Under the pieces are notes generated by a model. The model was not told the DNA's origin, searched no databases, and was given only the letters and a program-made list of their open reading frames with translations. Source: Augochlora pura (taxonomy: Eukaryota > Arthropoda > Insecta > Hymenoptera > Halictidae). Taken from it: a DNA stretch of 64,000 nucleotides. Made by a program: the position numbers and the translations under genes. Shown piece after piece: positions 48,443-60,318 of the stretch (within the stretch, counting starts at the first letter, position 1; each line of letters starts with the position of its first letter). Location of the stretch: assembly GCF_028453695.1 (NCBI RefSeq), contig NC_135775.1, positions 12,668,746 through 12,732,745 on the forward strand. Reading direction: 5' to 3'.

Positions 48443-49594
48443 CAGGGTGTCACGTAAGATTTACACTTCAAACACGTATTCGTTGTTTTCAATGATACAA
48501 GGATATATGTAAGGAAAAAATATTTGATTCACAGCGACTATCACTGTTAATAAACATTTTTCATTCAAAATTTTTTCCATTGTCGATCTTATTCACTTCT
48601 TTGTAAATAAAATTAACCCTTTCACGGGTCAAAATTGATGTTTTATTCAATTTTAAATTTAATATGAACTTTATTACGAATAATTACAAATAAGTGGCAC
48701 AATTTAGGGAGGTAAGACTAAAAATGACACAGACGAAATTTTTAATACTTATAATTGAGAATCACCCTACTACTACCAACTAAAACTGGAATCCAATTAG
48801 CAGTTACGATTTTTGGTAGAGATCATAATCTGGAACGTATATTTAGGATACATCTATATTATGCGTTAAATATTATATTAGCAAAAAGGAACCGACTTTT
48901 GCATAACGAGAGAAAGTTAATCAATTAGCTATATTAATATAAGTTATCACGTAAAATTTGATATCCGAATATTTCGTTATACACATCTAATCACGTAAAG
49001 AAATCATAGATGTTTATAATATGTTAACTACACCATGTTTCAATGTATGAACTGTTCATCCGAACGAAAAAAATACACGGATTAAAACATGAATATGTTA
49101 GCACTAGGTTCATACCACTTTGACACATTCAAAATTGTTTAATTTGCGAGCATTAAAATTATAAAGATATCATGGAGAATTTATTCAACTTCTTATTGGA
49201 TATCACATACTATAATAAAAATCGCTAAAATTCATTTTCAAGGCGTAACTTGAAATAGTTGCTTGCAATGCTCCTTAAACTTATTGTTAATTACACATAT
49301 ATTTAACCATTGCTATTGCAATATATTTGAAAAGTGCGTATAATTATTCCGTAATTATACCGCACGACATTCCTCGTACTTTGTTTAATACAACATTTTC
49401 ATAAAATATATAATTTAATAAAGATTGCCAAAGTATGTATATAATCTTCGTCACCAGTTAGCAATGTTTAACGAGTATACCCGTCACGAGGAAATGGCAA
49501 CATTTTATGTTGCAACGAGTATATTCGTAAAAAGCAGCTGAATTGGTAAGAAAACATGTGAAATGGGTATCTCTAATTTCTGGACCACCCGGTG
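48443..49594. mobile_element. Possible AT-rich TA-flanked insertion
   Basis: The left edge reads TA-CAGGGTGTCAC. The right edge, reverse complemented, reads TA-CACCGGGTGGTCC, similar if small gaps are allowed. Composition is very AT-rich between the edges and GC-rich just outside on both sides, as expected for an old insertion of about 1.15 kb. No coding remnant is visible. The terminal match is short, so this is tentative. Confidence 0.35.
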
Positions 49595-49596
49595 TA

Positions 49597-50330
49597 CGAA
49601 AATTCGAGTCGCCGCAGCGGCGTTTCGGAGCGGAACCCGGGCAACCTGAAACTTTTTCGAGAAAGAAAAGAGGGTTTCCGACGGAATCGCGAGGGAGGAT
49701 CGAAACGAGACACCCTGTGGATGCCGCGGCCGCTATTTATGTGAGAAGTGTCGCGCACCGCGCACACGTACGCGCGCACACACCGGCTCGCGTAAACGTC
49801 CACGCGCGACGCTACTTACATAAATAGTGGCGGCGGGAGAGCGAGCGAGAGGAGGGACTGGTGCAAGAGAGAAACGGCGAATGGAGATTGGGCGAGGATG
49901 GGAGAGAGACGGACGCGGACGTGGACGCGGACGCGAATAGAGAGGCGCGTGAGTCGGATGAGGACCGAGGCATTGAACGGGCAGGAAGCCTGACGGAGAT
50001 GGCTGGAGGAGAGATAGAGAGACCGGGCGGAGAAACGCTGCGACGTGTGACCACATTGGCCGTCGTCACTGGCGGCTTCCACGGTGGATCCTCGAAAGGG
50101 CAGAGGTGAAGCTTCACCGAGCCGTACAGAAAACCGTTCCTCGTTGCAAAAGCGCGAGATTGGACGTCCACCGACGGCGTCCGCGGCTTTTTGCTCGCGG
50201 ACTTGCCTTTTCTAAAAAGGTCTTTTCGAATGTCGAACGAGCATGATAGAGCTTCCAGGCGGCTGCTCGCCGATACGAATACCGTTCCCATGGCAACGAA
50301 TTAATTAACCTGTAAAACGGCCGACTCGCC
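49597..50330. other. GC-rich block, purine-rich in part
   Basis: GGACGC hexamer-like words at 49908-49935. Opposed frames are low complexity. No gene. Confidence 0.5.
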
Positions 50331-50406
50331 AAACGCGAACTGGTATATGGTACAAATTAAACATCAATGATGACAATGCGGAGCGATTTATCCTGCGAAT
50401 AATTAG

Positions 50407-50596
50407 CAATAAACCTACCGTGCCAGTCAGAACGGCCGATTTCCACATAACCAATTTACAGAAAATGATTGAATAAACTTTTCAATCCAAGCACACGCTT
50501 TTAATAAAGATCAAAAAAAGGTCTCAATAAATCCAATCTTGAAATTCTTATAAAGTAACAGGCGTTTGTCACTTTTAGAACTAGATAGGATTGATG
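50407..50596. mobile_element. TTAA-type MITE relic
   Basis: The left end CAATAAACCTACCGTGCC follows TTAG (a mutated TTAA). The right end TAGGATTGATG precedes TTGA, and its reverse complement matches the left end at about 10 of 17 positions counting the flank. The left end also matches the 6103 element at 13 of 18. Non-coding, 190 bp. Confidence 0.4.
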
Positions 50597-50599
50597 TTG

Positions 50600-52200
50600 A
50601 GTGCGGTGATACTTTCAATTTTTCAAATAAAAATATGGTTATACAAATTTTAGACTAAAATGCATGCAGTTGTAGGACATTGTTTCGATGTTTTATTTGT
50701 ATACATTATCGAAAACAAAGAATTTAATTAACGTAGTAAACGCGTTTTCGCCAATTAATTGTTCGAGGGTGCGGACTATTCTGATCAAGGATTAATTAAT
50801 AACTAGGTGAACCAAGAAAGCGGGGTCTCTCGCGTTCTGTTTCCGCGAATTCCGGAATTATTGGAGGAGAAAAATTGTTCTGTCTGCGTCGACTAATTGC
50901 CCCGGGATAGCGAAGCTGGTGCGTCATGCGGGAAGGAAGTGGGAATGTCCCGGCGTAAAGGTTGCGCGACCAGCGTTCGATAGCTCCTGCTAGTGGTTCT
51001 TTGTTGGAGGAAAGGAATTGGAAATTTTCCCGGAAAGCATACCTGGCAACCGCCACACGGAAAATTGAAATCAAAGGTCCATAGGAACAGGACACTGAGT
51101 GTGTTGGCTAATTCTCGTACCGGCCGATTCACGTGATTTTAACCATAGCGGGGGTGTTTAGCTGTAATAGAATCTAACTTTTCAAAGGCTTTATCTAACA
51201 AGGTAACCGTGCGAATTGATAAATTGATATCGTTGAACAAGTTATGGCATATTATGGAGTTAGAGGTACTAAGTTACGGTGTAAACATTTTATGCCACAT
51301 CGCAGCTACAACGGAGAAACTCAGCCCTAAAGTCACTTCACCTCCTAGCCGAATTTTGAATAAGACAACCAATAATGAAAATACACGCTAATCGATGAGT
51401 AGAACTCGAGGAGGAGATATTTTCACCTATCAAATCGTCAAGATTGTTTCCTCGGAGATGATTAAAATATTAATACGAGCTTTTCACAGGTGAGAGGAGG
51501 AAGTAGTACGAGTATAATTAACCTGGGCAGTAATTTCGAAACTAGCAGAGCGACATTTGTGTAGGTCTTGGCACACAAGGTGGCGTAATTCAAGAGGAAG
51601 AAAATTAATGTGATAAAGATTTCCTGTGATGAACGTAATTGCGATGCAGTTTTTGCCCAGGCCTTCCTATTGACACGTTCACAGCCGAGTATTTCAGTAA
51701 AATATTTATTGCATCGCTAGGAAAAATCACGTCAAATTCAAGCAGTTTATTTTATGAAATGGAAAATCAAAGTTACATTCTCATTATAAGACCGAGACTC
51801 GTTACGCAGTCGCGCCTCTCTTAACGTAAGATAATAAATGAAGTTGGCCGAAGAAATGAAGACTTGACAAATCGCGCGTAAAATTCATCGGCTGTGTAAG
51901 CATGACGCGGCACTGAGCGTACCACTGATCTGATACAATCCTTTCAGGTATGAGGTTTGAATCATGGCCCGAGATTACAGCATCAGGAGTTACTGAGAGC
52001 TCCGTTGTGCCAACGACTGGAATCTACGGAGATATCGGCATAACGAAATCGCAGCAATTCGGCGTATCAGTTATTTTTTCTCAAATCGAGGGCTCAATCG
52101 ACCGGGTAATAGAAAAGATGGGCGGAGGACACGGCAGAGTTTGATGGAGAAAGAACAAGACCGAGATAGGGAAAGTAAGAAAGAACCGAGTAAAAAGCTG
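50600..52200. other. Non-coding, AT-rich to mixed
   Basis: No repeat or exon recognised. Minus frame 50796-51095 is unrecognised. Confidence 0.5.
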
Positions 52201-52273
52201 TCTATAATATTTGGTTATCGAGCAGCTCCTCAGAAAATGCAGCGTTGTTCTGACCGCGATTCCGATCGCGGGG

Positions 52274-52347
52274 CGAACGGATCGGAACGGATCGGAGCGG
52301 ATCGGCGCGGCGCGGTGTGGCGCGGTGTGGCGCGGTGTGGCGCGGCG
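52274..52347. repeat. GGATCGGAGC / GCGGTGTGGC decamer array
   Basis: Three GGATCG(G/C)(A/G)(A/G)C-like decamers pass into three GCGGTGTGGC decamers; both are built from related pentamers. Confidence 0.85.
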
Positions 52348-52797
52348 TTAATGCGGCTTTGGGCGTCTCGCGGCCCTCCCCGCGGTCTCCCCGCGGTCCT
52401 CTTCGCCTCTTTCCTTCGACCCACGTATTTTTTTCCTCTCTTTTGCATGCGCCTCGCGCGGCCTTCGAGAGATCTCTTCGTCCACGAGCAACGGAACGAG
52501 ATAGACGTGGAACGAGACGGACCCGCGTCGCGAGAGAGCAGGAGGGAGAAAGAGGGAAAGAGAGAGCGAGAGAGAGACGGGCTAAGAGTCGCCAAGAAGA
52601 GCGACAGAAACAGAGAGATAGCGGAGAGAAAAAGATATCGAGAAAAAGAGGCCGGAGAGGCTGCGAGCTTCTGGCTTGGACGGTGTGCGAGGTAAAAATC
52701 GCGAGAGCCGTCAATTAGGAACGCCGCTCGGAGCCCGTTCCCTTCACGAACAAAGAGCGGGTCTCTCTCGGTCGATCTCTCTCCGTCTCCCTCTTCC

Positions 52798-52810
52798 CTC
52801 TTGCTCTCTT

Positions 52811-52855
<45 letters not shown>

Positions 52856-52872
52856 TTCTCTCTTTCTCTCGC
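52798..52872. repeat. TC / TCTTTC microsatellite
   Basis: TC run flanked by TTTCTC hexamer units. Confidence 0.9.
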
Positions 52873-53220
52873 TACCTCCAGCCCACTCCTTCTCTCTTCC
52901 TCGTTCTCGCGAGAGAGCGCGAGCGGCCGCCAGCGAGCCGCTCGCGATGTTTCCTCGTCCACGAAGATATCGACGAGATATCGCGCTCGCCCGCTCCGCC
53001 GCTTATAAACGACGGAATTCGAACGGCGCAGACCCGAGCGCAGCAGAGAGGAGAGTCCAGCGAGCCAGCCCGGCAGAGTCGTTTGTCGATGCTAAATTAC
53101 GGCCTGGTACACGCCGCTTGGCCTGCCGGCCGGCAGCTTATGACTGATTGCGAGATGATAGAGCGTGTGCACGCGCTCAACCGCCCGCCGAATGCTCGTT
53201 AATTCACCGAGACTACGCTC

Positions 53221-55263
53221 GGATTCGTTTGTTTGTCCTTTTTAGCGAATGACGGTGACGCAACGATGATCACTTTTCCACGCTGCTTTTTTTTCCGTGC
53301 CGTGGACATGCGAGCTTCCACTGGTAGCTTTATCGGCGTCTTTGATATTCCTGATTCGCCACGTATGGATGAAGCTACTTCTCATATTTTAATATCTATT
53401 TCTTGGTATTAGTAGAGTCATACTGCCTAATTTGCTATAATAGATTATACATTCGTTGTAGGATAGGAGAGGAATGGAAATTTGTTGGCTGCTAGAATAT
53501 TTATCGAAATATTCAACCTGCCGGGCGCCAAATATTTCTCTTTCTGTGATCGAAAAGCATTGTACAAGATATTAAATAGGAAATGCCAACGTAAATGAGA
53601 ATTTATTTTACAAAATTAAAAATCTGAACGTATCGGATGTCAGGGGAGGGTTTAACGATACATTTCAATTAAAGGAGAATCGAATAAAAGTTCAAAATGG
53701 AAAAAATCGATTTCGACAAAACAAATCTACCATTTCAATCGTAAATACTTTAAAACGACAACGCACAAAAAGAAACTTGTTAGTCTTTTCCCTGTGACTT
53801 TTTTATAAATATAAAAGGACTGCCTGGTATGTAGCAAATAGACTATGGTTCTCTGTGCAAAATAAGAATTGATTGCAAAACAAACGGTTCAACTACAACT
53901 TTCTTTCTTCCTTTAATCACTTTAATCTTGTCACTGTTTACGTTTCCACCCACACAATTTGCTATAAATGTATCAATTCCGTAGTTTAGTTAGAAGCATG
54001 CTAAGAACTTCTTAGTAAATTATAGCCGATAACTTATAGTAAATTATAGTATCACAATTCTCAGATGTTGCTAATAAGTGTCAACTGCAAGAGCGTAATA
54101 TTTCAAATATATATCAACGTTACCGAGTTCTACGAAACAGACATTGAAAACGTGAGGTCACACGAACTGCCGCAGTAATCAAGTTATTAATTTTCATATA
54201 ATAATTCGCTGAATACCTCGTACTTCTCGGCTCGGGCTGTCAGATACAACCAAAGAGGTCAACTGAGTTTTCAAATGGGCTCAGGCACCGGCAGCGGTCG
54301 GCCTCCCACCGTTTGGAGATTTCCAAAAACCAGATGGAAAATGTCAGCATCTTCACGCGCAGCTACGTCGCACTCGGCAGTTCGATAAAAACAATGAACG
54401 TTTCCTGGAGGAACGGTGATACAAAGACTGTGGTCACCGATTGCTTGGACAGGAAATCTTTAAGCGGCCAGCGTACGAATGCCTGCGTCGAGAGGACCCG
54501 CACTTCCGGTGCAACCGGAAGCTCTCTCCGGAACGCGGCTCGTCCTCCTCGGCCTAAATACAAAGCAAACAGCACTGCTTCCATCAGCTGCCGGTCGAAA
54601 GGCGGCCTAATCGGGGATAATTATTGCCGAACATCACCTGTGCAAAGTCCTTAAATGAGCCACGTTGCTGCCTGTGCACGGTCAAACTCGTACAAATAAT
54701 TACATTCACATCTTTACCATTTCCAGGGCTTTACTTGCTAAAAATTATTTCAAATTTTAACAAATTTTTAATATATAAAACAATAATGTAATCGATCTGG
54801 ATATACAGAATCAAACTAAAGAGGTATGGCAGCTAAAAGGTAATTAAATTAGACACGTTGCAATGAGTCATAATTAAAAATGTAGTCAATGCATCGTGAT
54901 ATGCACGCAACAACGAAATATGTAAATATTGTAAAATGAGGGAGCTAAGTCTTAGGGATCTAACTAAAAAGCCATATGGTAAAGATCTATCTAGACCTCA
55001 GCACAAAAATCATTTCAGTAGCTTGTATTATAACACTGTACGTATGATTTCTAATGAGGAATGTATCAACATTCTATAAGCGATATTCAAATTGATTAAA
55101 ACAATCGATAATCCAATTGAAAAAAACACTAGACAAATCGCCAAGTTTATTGGAGATATAATAAAAATTCATATCTCTCGCGAAGGCTTCACATTTTCCA
55201 CTACATCGAATCAGGTAAGAGACATTTTATTCGGACAACAAAACATCCGAATCGAATGTTCAA
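53221..55263. other. Non-coding, AT-rich
   Basis: 54220-54650 is more balanced and contains the hairpin at 54503. A frame at 54313-54654 is unrecognised. Nothing else seen. Confidence 0.45.
54503..54521. repeat. Perfect 8-bp hairpin with GCA loop
   Basis: CTTCCGGT, loop GCA, ACCGGAAG. Confidence 0.7.
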
Positions 55264-55485
55264 ATGGTAGAGGAGCTTTCGTCTAAAATATTAAGACTTT
55301 CGGCTAAAGGGAATCCGGACGAATTTATGAAACTCCGTTCATAGTTTAGAGAATACATCTTCGAAAATGTGAGAAAACGGTTCGGGAAAGTGACGAGAAA
55401 TTGGAAAGCGTGCCGCAAAAATCTTAGCGGGATCAGGTTGAAAAAATTAGGAAATAAAGAAGTAAAGATCGCCAGAGGAACGTGA
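55264..55485 (+). pseudogene. Possible decayed coding fragment, unknown family
   Basis: The plus frame runs 26 codons from ATG, meets TAG at 55342-55344, then continues 46 codons to TGA. It is Lys/Arg/Glu/Leu-rich with helical spacing (for example VEELSSKILRLSAKG). A frame in another phase precedes it (55092-55286), with a donor-like CAGGTAAGAG at about 55211. I do not recognise the family, and an antisense frame is also open, so chance is the main alternative. Confidence 0.15.
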
Positions 55486-56060
55486 TCGTTTTCAAAGGAC
55501 GCTCGATCGAGACCCAAAGAAAGTTCTGCCGGCTATCACGGTGAGACGCCGCGCTGGCCATGCTCGTGAGATACGAAAAGCATATAAAAATCCACTTTTA
55601 AGATAACGCTCGACAGGTTTTTCTCGATACAGGCGCGCGCGTAACGGGTAACCCGATAATTTATAGCGGCGCATGGAGGGCACCTGGTATAAAGTTCCTT
55701 GTGCCACACGCACACGCGCGCACGCACTCGGGTACGTGTCGTCCGCCGCGCACATGCGTGCACCCGAGCCGCTCATGCTCCCCATATGCCTCACGGTAAT
55801 GACGAACGTGCGTCCAGACGGAAGACCGCTCAAATTTCCCGCGTGAACGACGCGCACCGACTAGTCGGGACCTCGTCGGACTTAGCCACTTTTATTTTTT
55901 TTTTACGCCCTGGTTAGGTTCGCCCGAGGTATTACCATGGAACGAGCTGCATCGGACAAGCGTGTCCTGGTTTGCGAAGACGACGATCGAGTTCGCGGGG
56001 GTGTGCAGTTTTCCGAGATCTACGGGATTGGAGAAGTCATCGAAATTTGATTGATATAGG
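55486..56060. other. GC-rich block
   Basis: Short (AC/GC)n-like stretch near 55708-55725. No gene recognised. Confidence 0.5.
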
Positions 56061-56900
56061 TACGCTGCATCTGCTGATTGCACGTGATCGTTTCTGGGGA
56101 AGCCGCTATACTTGATCTTATCAATTTTTTTTGTTAGTACTAGAGTTATACAGTTTAAAGGGGAACCATCTTTAATATATAAAATTCAAGAAATGAATGG
56201 TATTCAAGATAATAAAAATATTCACAGTGGTTCGGTATTCTTTAACACCCAGCCGTACTTATTGTTGTCAGGCAAGGTTCATGATGGGTATTTCTAGTAC
56301 TGATTTATTAAGGATTAACATTATTTCGTTCTTTTAAGTTAGAACAAAGTTCTGTTCTCTTGTTACCGATAATTAAAGACTCGAGCAATACAATAAATAT
56401 GAACTTTCTTTCTATGCTAAGAAATTATTGCAATCGATGAAGTTCTAATTTTTTTTACGAATTTAATGATTAGACGAGTTAATAATTTTCGTAATAGAAT
56501 ACAATTCCATTCCTAAATTGTGATTATAGAAAAGTCAAAATTTGTTTCAATGTAGAAGAAAGAAATGAATAACATTGATTATTAATAGCATTTGTATGAT
56601 TTCTTTGTCATAAGCTTAACTGACAAGTTTGACGATAACAAGGTGCGATGTTAAACAAAGTCGAAGAACAAGGCAAAAACACTTTCGAAGAGAAACCACA
56701 AAAGTCAATCACGTTGAATCGATTCGCGGAAAAGAAAATTTCACTTATTCAGCTAGTCCAGTTGAATGGGATCCGATAATATTAAAGGATTCGAGGGATA
56801 ATAAGGGCCGCAATTAGAGAGAAATCGGCGGACTCGCGAATCTCATGGGTGATTATTTCCTTCGGGGAGACAGAAGCAGGATAATAATACCAGGAATGGT
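56061..56900. other. Non-coding, AT-rich
   Basis: Nothing recognised. Confidence 0.5.
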
Positions 56901-56917
56901 GGGGGGGGGGGGGGGGG
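56901..56917. repeat. 17-base G homopolymer
   Basis: Uninterrupted G on the plus strand. Confidence 0.9.
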
Positions 56918-57156
56918 AGTTGGGCCCCCTGATCGGTTTTAAGGGCTGCAAATAACTGCGCGTGTGATTGGCAGGCTTGCATTCTCATTTTTTTGCCGAA
57001 CGATAAATCCCGCTGGCATTCGTCTGGACGGTTTCTTCGCGTTTATCTCGAGGCGCGCGGAGCTCATCGCGTTGGCCTCTTTCAGATTCGCAGCAGGCGG
57101 CCTTAAAAGCGAGCCTGTAATCTCGGCCGACTTACGGGGGCCCAGCGCGAGCGCGG

Positions 57157-57178
57157 ACGCGCGCGCGCGCGCGCGCGG
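57157..57178. repeat. CG dinucleotide microsatellite
   Basis: About ten alternating CG units. Confidence 0.85.
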
Positions 57179-57237
57179 GTTTCTGCTGCAGAAAAAGGAC
57201 CAAAAGCAGAGGAGAGAAGACTCGCGGCGGCCGCAGG

Positions 57238-57642
57238 GTGAGTTCCGGGGAAGATGGCGACCGTAGCCATCCGCCATATGGTGAGAAATTTCATCCGGCA
57301 ACGCTCCAGATTTATAACGCGTACCGAACTCTCGCGAAACTGCTTTTCCTGTCCCCGACCCGAAAAACCCACAGTGGTACATTTTTCGTTTTTCTGGTAA
57401 ATCTAGCGGAGGATGGAACAAACCGCTTGACGAAACTGTTTTCGACTCATTTTGATTATCGTTGGAACTGCAAAGCTCAAAACACGACTAATGCGTATTG
57501 GCTTATAGTCATGGAAGGAGGAATGTATTTGCCAGTCGGATGTGGGCGGTCGAAAAGCGATGCCGAGTCATATTTGACCCAAGCTATATTAGTGTACCTC
57601 AGACATTATAAAAAAAAGTCAGAAATGATCCGACACCGTTGA
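57238..57642 (+). CDS. Weak candidate ORF, unknown function
   Basis: A 134-codon frame that enters AT-rich sequence without a stop until 57640. The second half has mixed, protein-like composition (for example YWLIVMEGGMYLPVGCG), but I recognise no family, signal peptide or domain. No splice or poly(A) evidence. Chance is the likelier explanation. Confidence 0.1.
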   Translation: MSSGEDGDRSHPPYGEKFHPATLQIYNAYRTLAKLLFLSPTRKTHSGTFFVFLVNLAEDGTNRLTKLFSTHFDYRWNCKAQNTTNAYWLIVMEGGMYLPVGCGRSKSDAESYLTQAILVYLRHYKKKSEMIRHR

Positions 57643-58780
57643 TAAACTGTTAAATTTTGTACGATTTCTATTGTAATATATTGCAAGAATGGATTTATTG
57701 AACATTTCCATTATAATATATGCAAGACTGTAAAAGTCTAACTAAAAATTTCGCCTAGAAACATTTGTATACTATCAACAGTTGCAAAAAAGAACAGAAG
57801 TTGGTCATCATAATTGGTTTGCCAGTTTTAGAATCAATTTATTGGAAACGATAATCGATTGATTTCTGGATCAGAGATTTAATGGTCACAGTCTCGACGA
57901 CACAACATCAGTATTCATCAATGCTTTTAGATTTGATGAAACATGCGATGATACTAATAGGGTTTAGATATCAACACAAGTAGAAACCGCAAGTACCAGT
58001 ACCAGAAACGTGTTAAAACGTGTTGCGTAAACAATGTGTTGTTGTATAAAAAAATAATACATAATATATATACAACAGTAATAAATAATAAAAAAAAGTA
58101 AGTAAAAGCGCATAGCTAACTCCTTTCTACGAAGGAAACTACCATAAAGAGACCGGCTGTATCGTGATCCGCGACAAAAGATCAGAGAAGGCGCACGCGA
58201 GAAGCAAGAATCGAGAAAGCCGCCTCGTTCGTAGATCTTTCGTCAACCGAGACCTTGGCCCACCGTCACCGCGTATGTTAATGCCTGCCTAGACTCCTGC
58301 CCCAGTCCCGGACAAGTTGAACGCGGCTCTCCAGCAACTTCTGGCGAAACCGGGGAACTCTATTTTGCTTCGGCGACAAAGGAGTAGCGTCGGGACGATC
58401 AGCGGTGCAACGAGAGGATCCCCCCACGTGGTGCCTGCGTGCGACTCTCTCACCTGCGACAGTATTACGGCTGTAAAATCCATTCGGTCGAGTCGTAAAG
58501 CGCCGACTCATTGGCAACGACAAAAGGAACGAGACGGACGGCACGCTCGAAGCCCCGTGAACGAGGAAAGACGATTTAATCCTTGGTCGCGGGGGCTGCG
58601 TCACGCCTGTTCATCACGCACGCTGTCTGCCGAGTGGTTGCGGAACGTGTTAATAACTATTAAAGCTACCGATGTTGATGAATCTTTCTATTTTCGAATC
58701 CACGGAAATTGATGCGAAAATTCGTGTCGTCGATTAATCCTCAGAGTTTCTCGATACCATAAATATATATGAAATCACTA
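57643..58780. other. Non-coding, AT-rich then balanced
   Basis: A short imperfect duplication of ATTGTAATATATTGCAAGA-like sequence at 57670-57730. The 131-codon frame 58317-58712 opposes minus frames and is unrecognised. Confidence 0.45.
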
Positions 58781-58792
58781 GAGGTGTGTGAG

Positions 58793-58852
58793 GGTTTCCC
58801 CAAAATGTTTAGGTTTTCCCAAAAATGTTTGGGATTTCTTAAAATTCGGGGA
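58793..58852. repeat. Imperfect 20-bp tandem repeat, three units
   Basis: Units GGGTTTCCCCAAAATGTTTA, GGTTTTCCCAAAAATGTTTG, and a decayed third beginning GGATTTCTTAAAATTC. Confidence 0.7.
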
Positions 58853-60088
58853 TTCAAGAACGCGTGTTCCTGTCTAGAGTACGGTCATAGTTTCAGATTT
58901 TATTTCTAATAATTTATTATTTATTTTATGAAGTTCGAAGCGATCAATCTTCGCATCGATATTCTGTAGTTTTACGTATTTTTATTTTTATTTTTTGTGA
59001 AAATTGAGATTAGAAAATGTTTATTTCACCAAGCACACTTACATTATCAAGTAAAACTCGGAACCACAAAAGATTGATTTCGCGGGATAACTTTTATGTT
59101 CACTCTCTGTGACACGATATCACTTTAATGTTAATGTATTCCCTATTTACGTTGATTAAGAAACATGTAAAGATAAGTATCTGTTGAAAGGTTTTATACT
59201 TATGCAACATAGTAACAAGTCTTGATTATTAATTCAATGGTAACTCGTTAACTAAACATTTATTTGCAGATGGTGTGCTAAATTTTATAGACACGCATGT
59301 AATAATTACTCTATGCATTTAAGAACTATAGAATATGATATAATACGAATATATGATATAATTTGAATAATCTAAAATCATAAAAACACACATTCATTTA
59401 ACGTATGTTGATTAGTGCGAAGCAATGTTCTTATGACGTTGCAAAAATATAGAAAAACCTGTAGTAGTATACTTGTACTGAAGTGAATGCAGTTAGGCGA
59501 AGCAGCCTTATAAGAACAATTAACGCGTTTCCCGTTAGGTGTAAGACTTTGGTGTGCGCTGAATAGGTCATCCGTAAAAACTAATATTTTTCTCGTCAGA
59601 AATGATATACAACAATAGGTATACTTTCTGAGTTTTTTACACTTTAAGTGTTTATTTCTTAATCATATAACTTCGCAATTGATGAATATTTAAATCATTT
59701 TAAATGCCTTTTGATATAATACGGTTAATAACTTATTGTACGAAAGGATGTAATTATTAATATAAAAATACGAAATCAAGTACAAATGTATTAATTAGGA
59801 ACAATAAACAATAAATTGATAGTTATAAAATTTACATAAATCTAAACCATAATCTACGTCATGTAGATTCAGAACAAATTTAAACTATGGTACAACCCTC
59901 TGGAATTTTTCAGTTACCGGAATCGAACAGACTTAGATCCGTGACCAAATAATAAACTAGGGGAAAGCTTGTACCTAAACCACAGCTAATCTATCAATTG
60001 CAACAAAATGAATCTTTATCAATATAGGCTCTCCATATAGACAATTTGATATATTGTCTAAAATTACATTACGTGTAATTATTGTACA
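58853..60088. other. Non-coding, very AT-rich
   Basis: No coding frame of note. TTAACGCGTTTCCCGTTAGG at 59520 resembles a TTAA-type transposon end, but no partner was found. Confidence 0.5.
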
Positions 60089-60090
60089 TA

Positions 60091-60121
60091 TGTGCCCATA
60101 ATTATGAAAGTGGTCTAAGTC
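60091..60121 (+). repeat. Left terminal inverted repeat
   Basis: 31 bp, identical to the reverse complement of 61158-61188; ends in GGTCTAAGTC. Confidence 0.95.
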
Positions 60122-60204
60122 GAAATTTAAAAAAAAATGAGTTTATCAGTTATTATACATCATATTATTTTAAACTAAATTTATTTAATGTAATTTTTAC
60201 GATA

Positions 60205-60253
60205 TAAGTCAAAAATTTAAAGAAATAAGTCTAAGTCAAAAATTTAAAGAAAT
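60205..60253. repeat. Two identical 22-bp direct repeats
   Basis: 60205-60226 and 60232-60253 both read TAAGTCAAAAATTTAAAGAA followed by AT, with a 5-bp spacer. They overlap a GTCTAAGTC motif shared with the TIRs. Confidence 0.9.
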
Positions 60254-60318
60254 TATATAAACATAACTTGTAAACGGCGCGTGTCCCTCTTTCACGCGTT
60301 TCTGAACTAAATAATAAG

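Larger units (their letters stand above)
52201..53220. other. GC-rich block with a purine-to-pyrimidine switch
   Basis: 52490-52665 is purine-rich and 52735-52905 pyrimidine-rich on the plus strand. Long frames on both strands are Arg-rich or Ser/Leu-rich and are rejected. Confidence 0.55.

Noticed and set aside
48618..48650. TTAACCCTTTCACGGGTC as a TTAA-type transposon end
   Set aside because: I found no inverted partner within the next kilobase.
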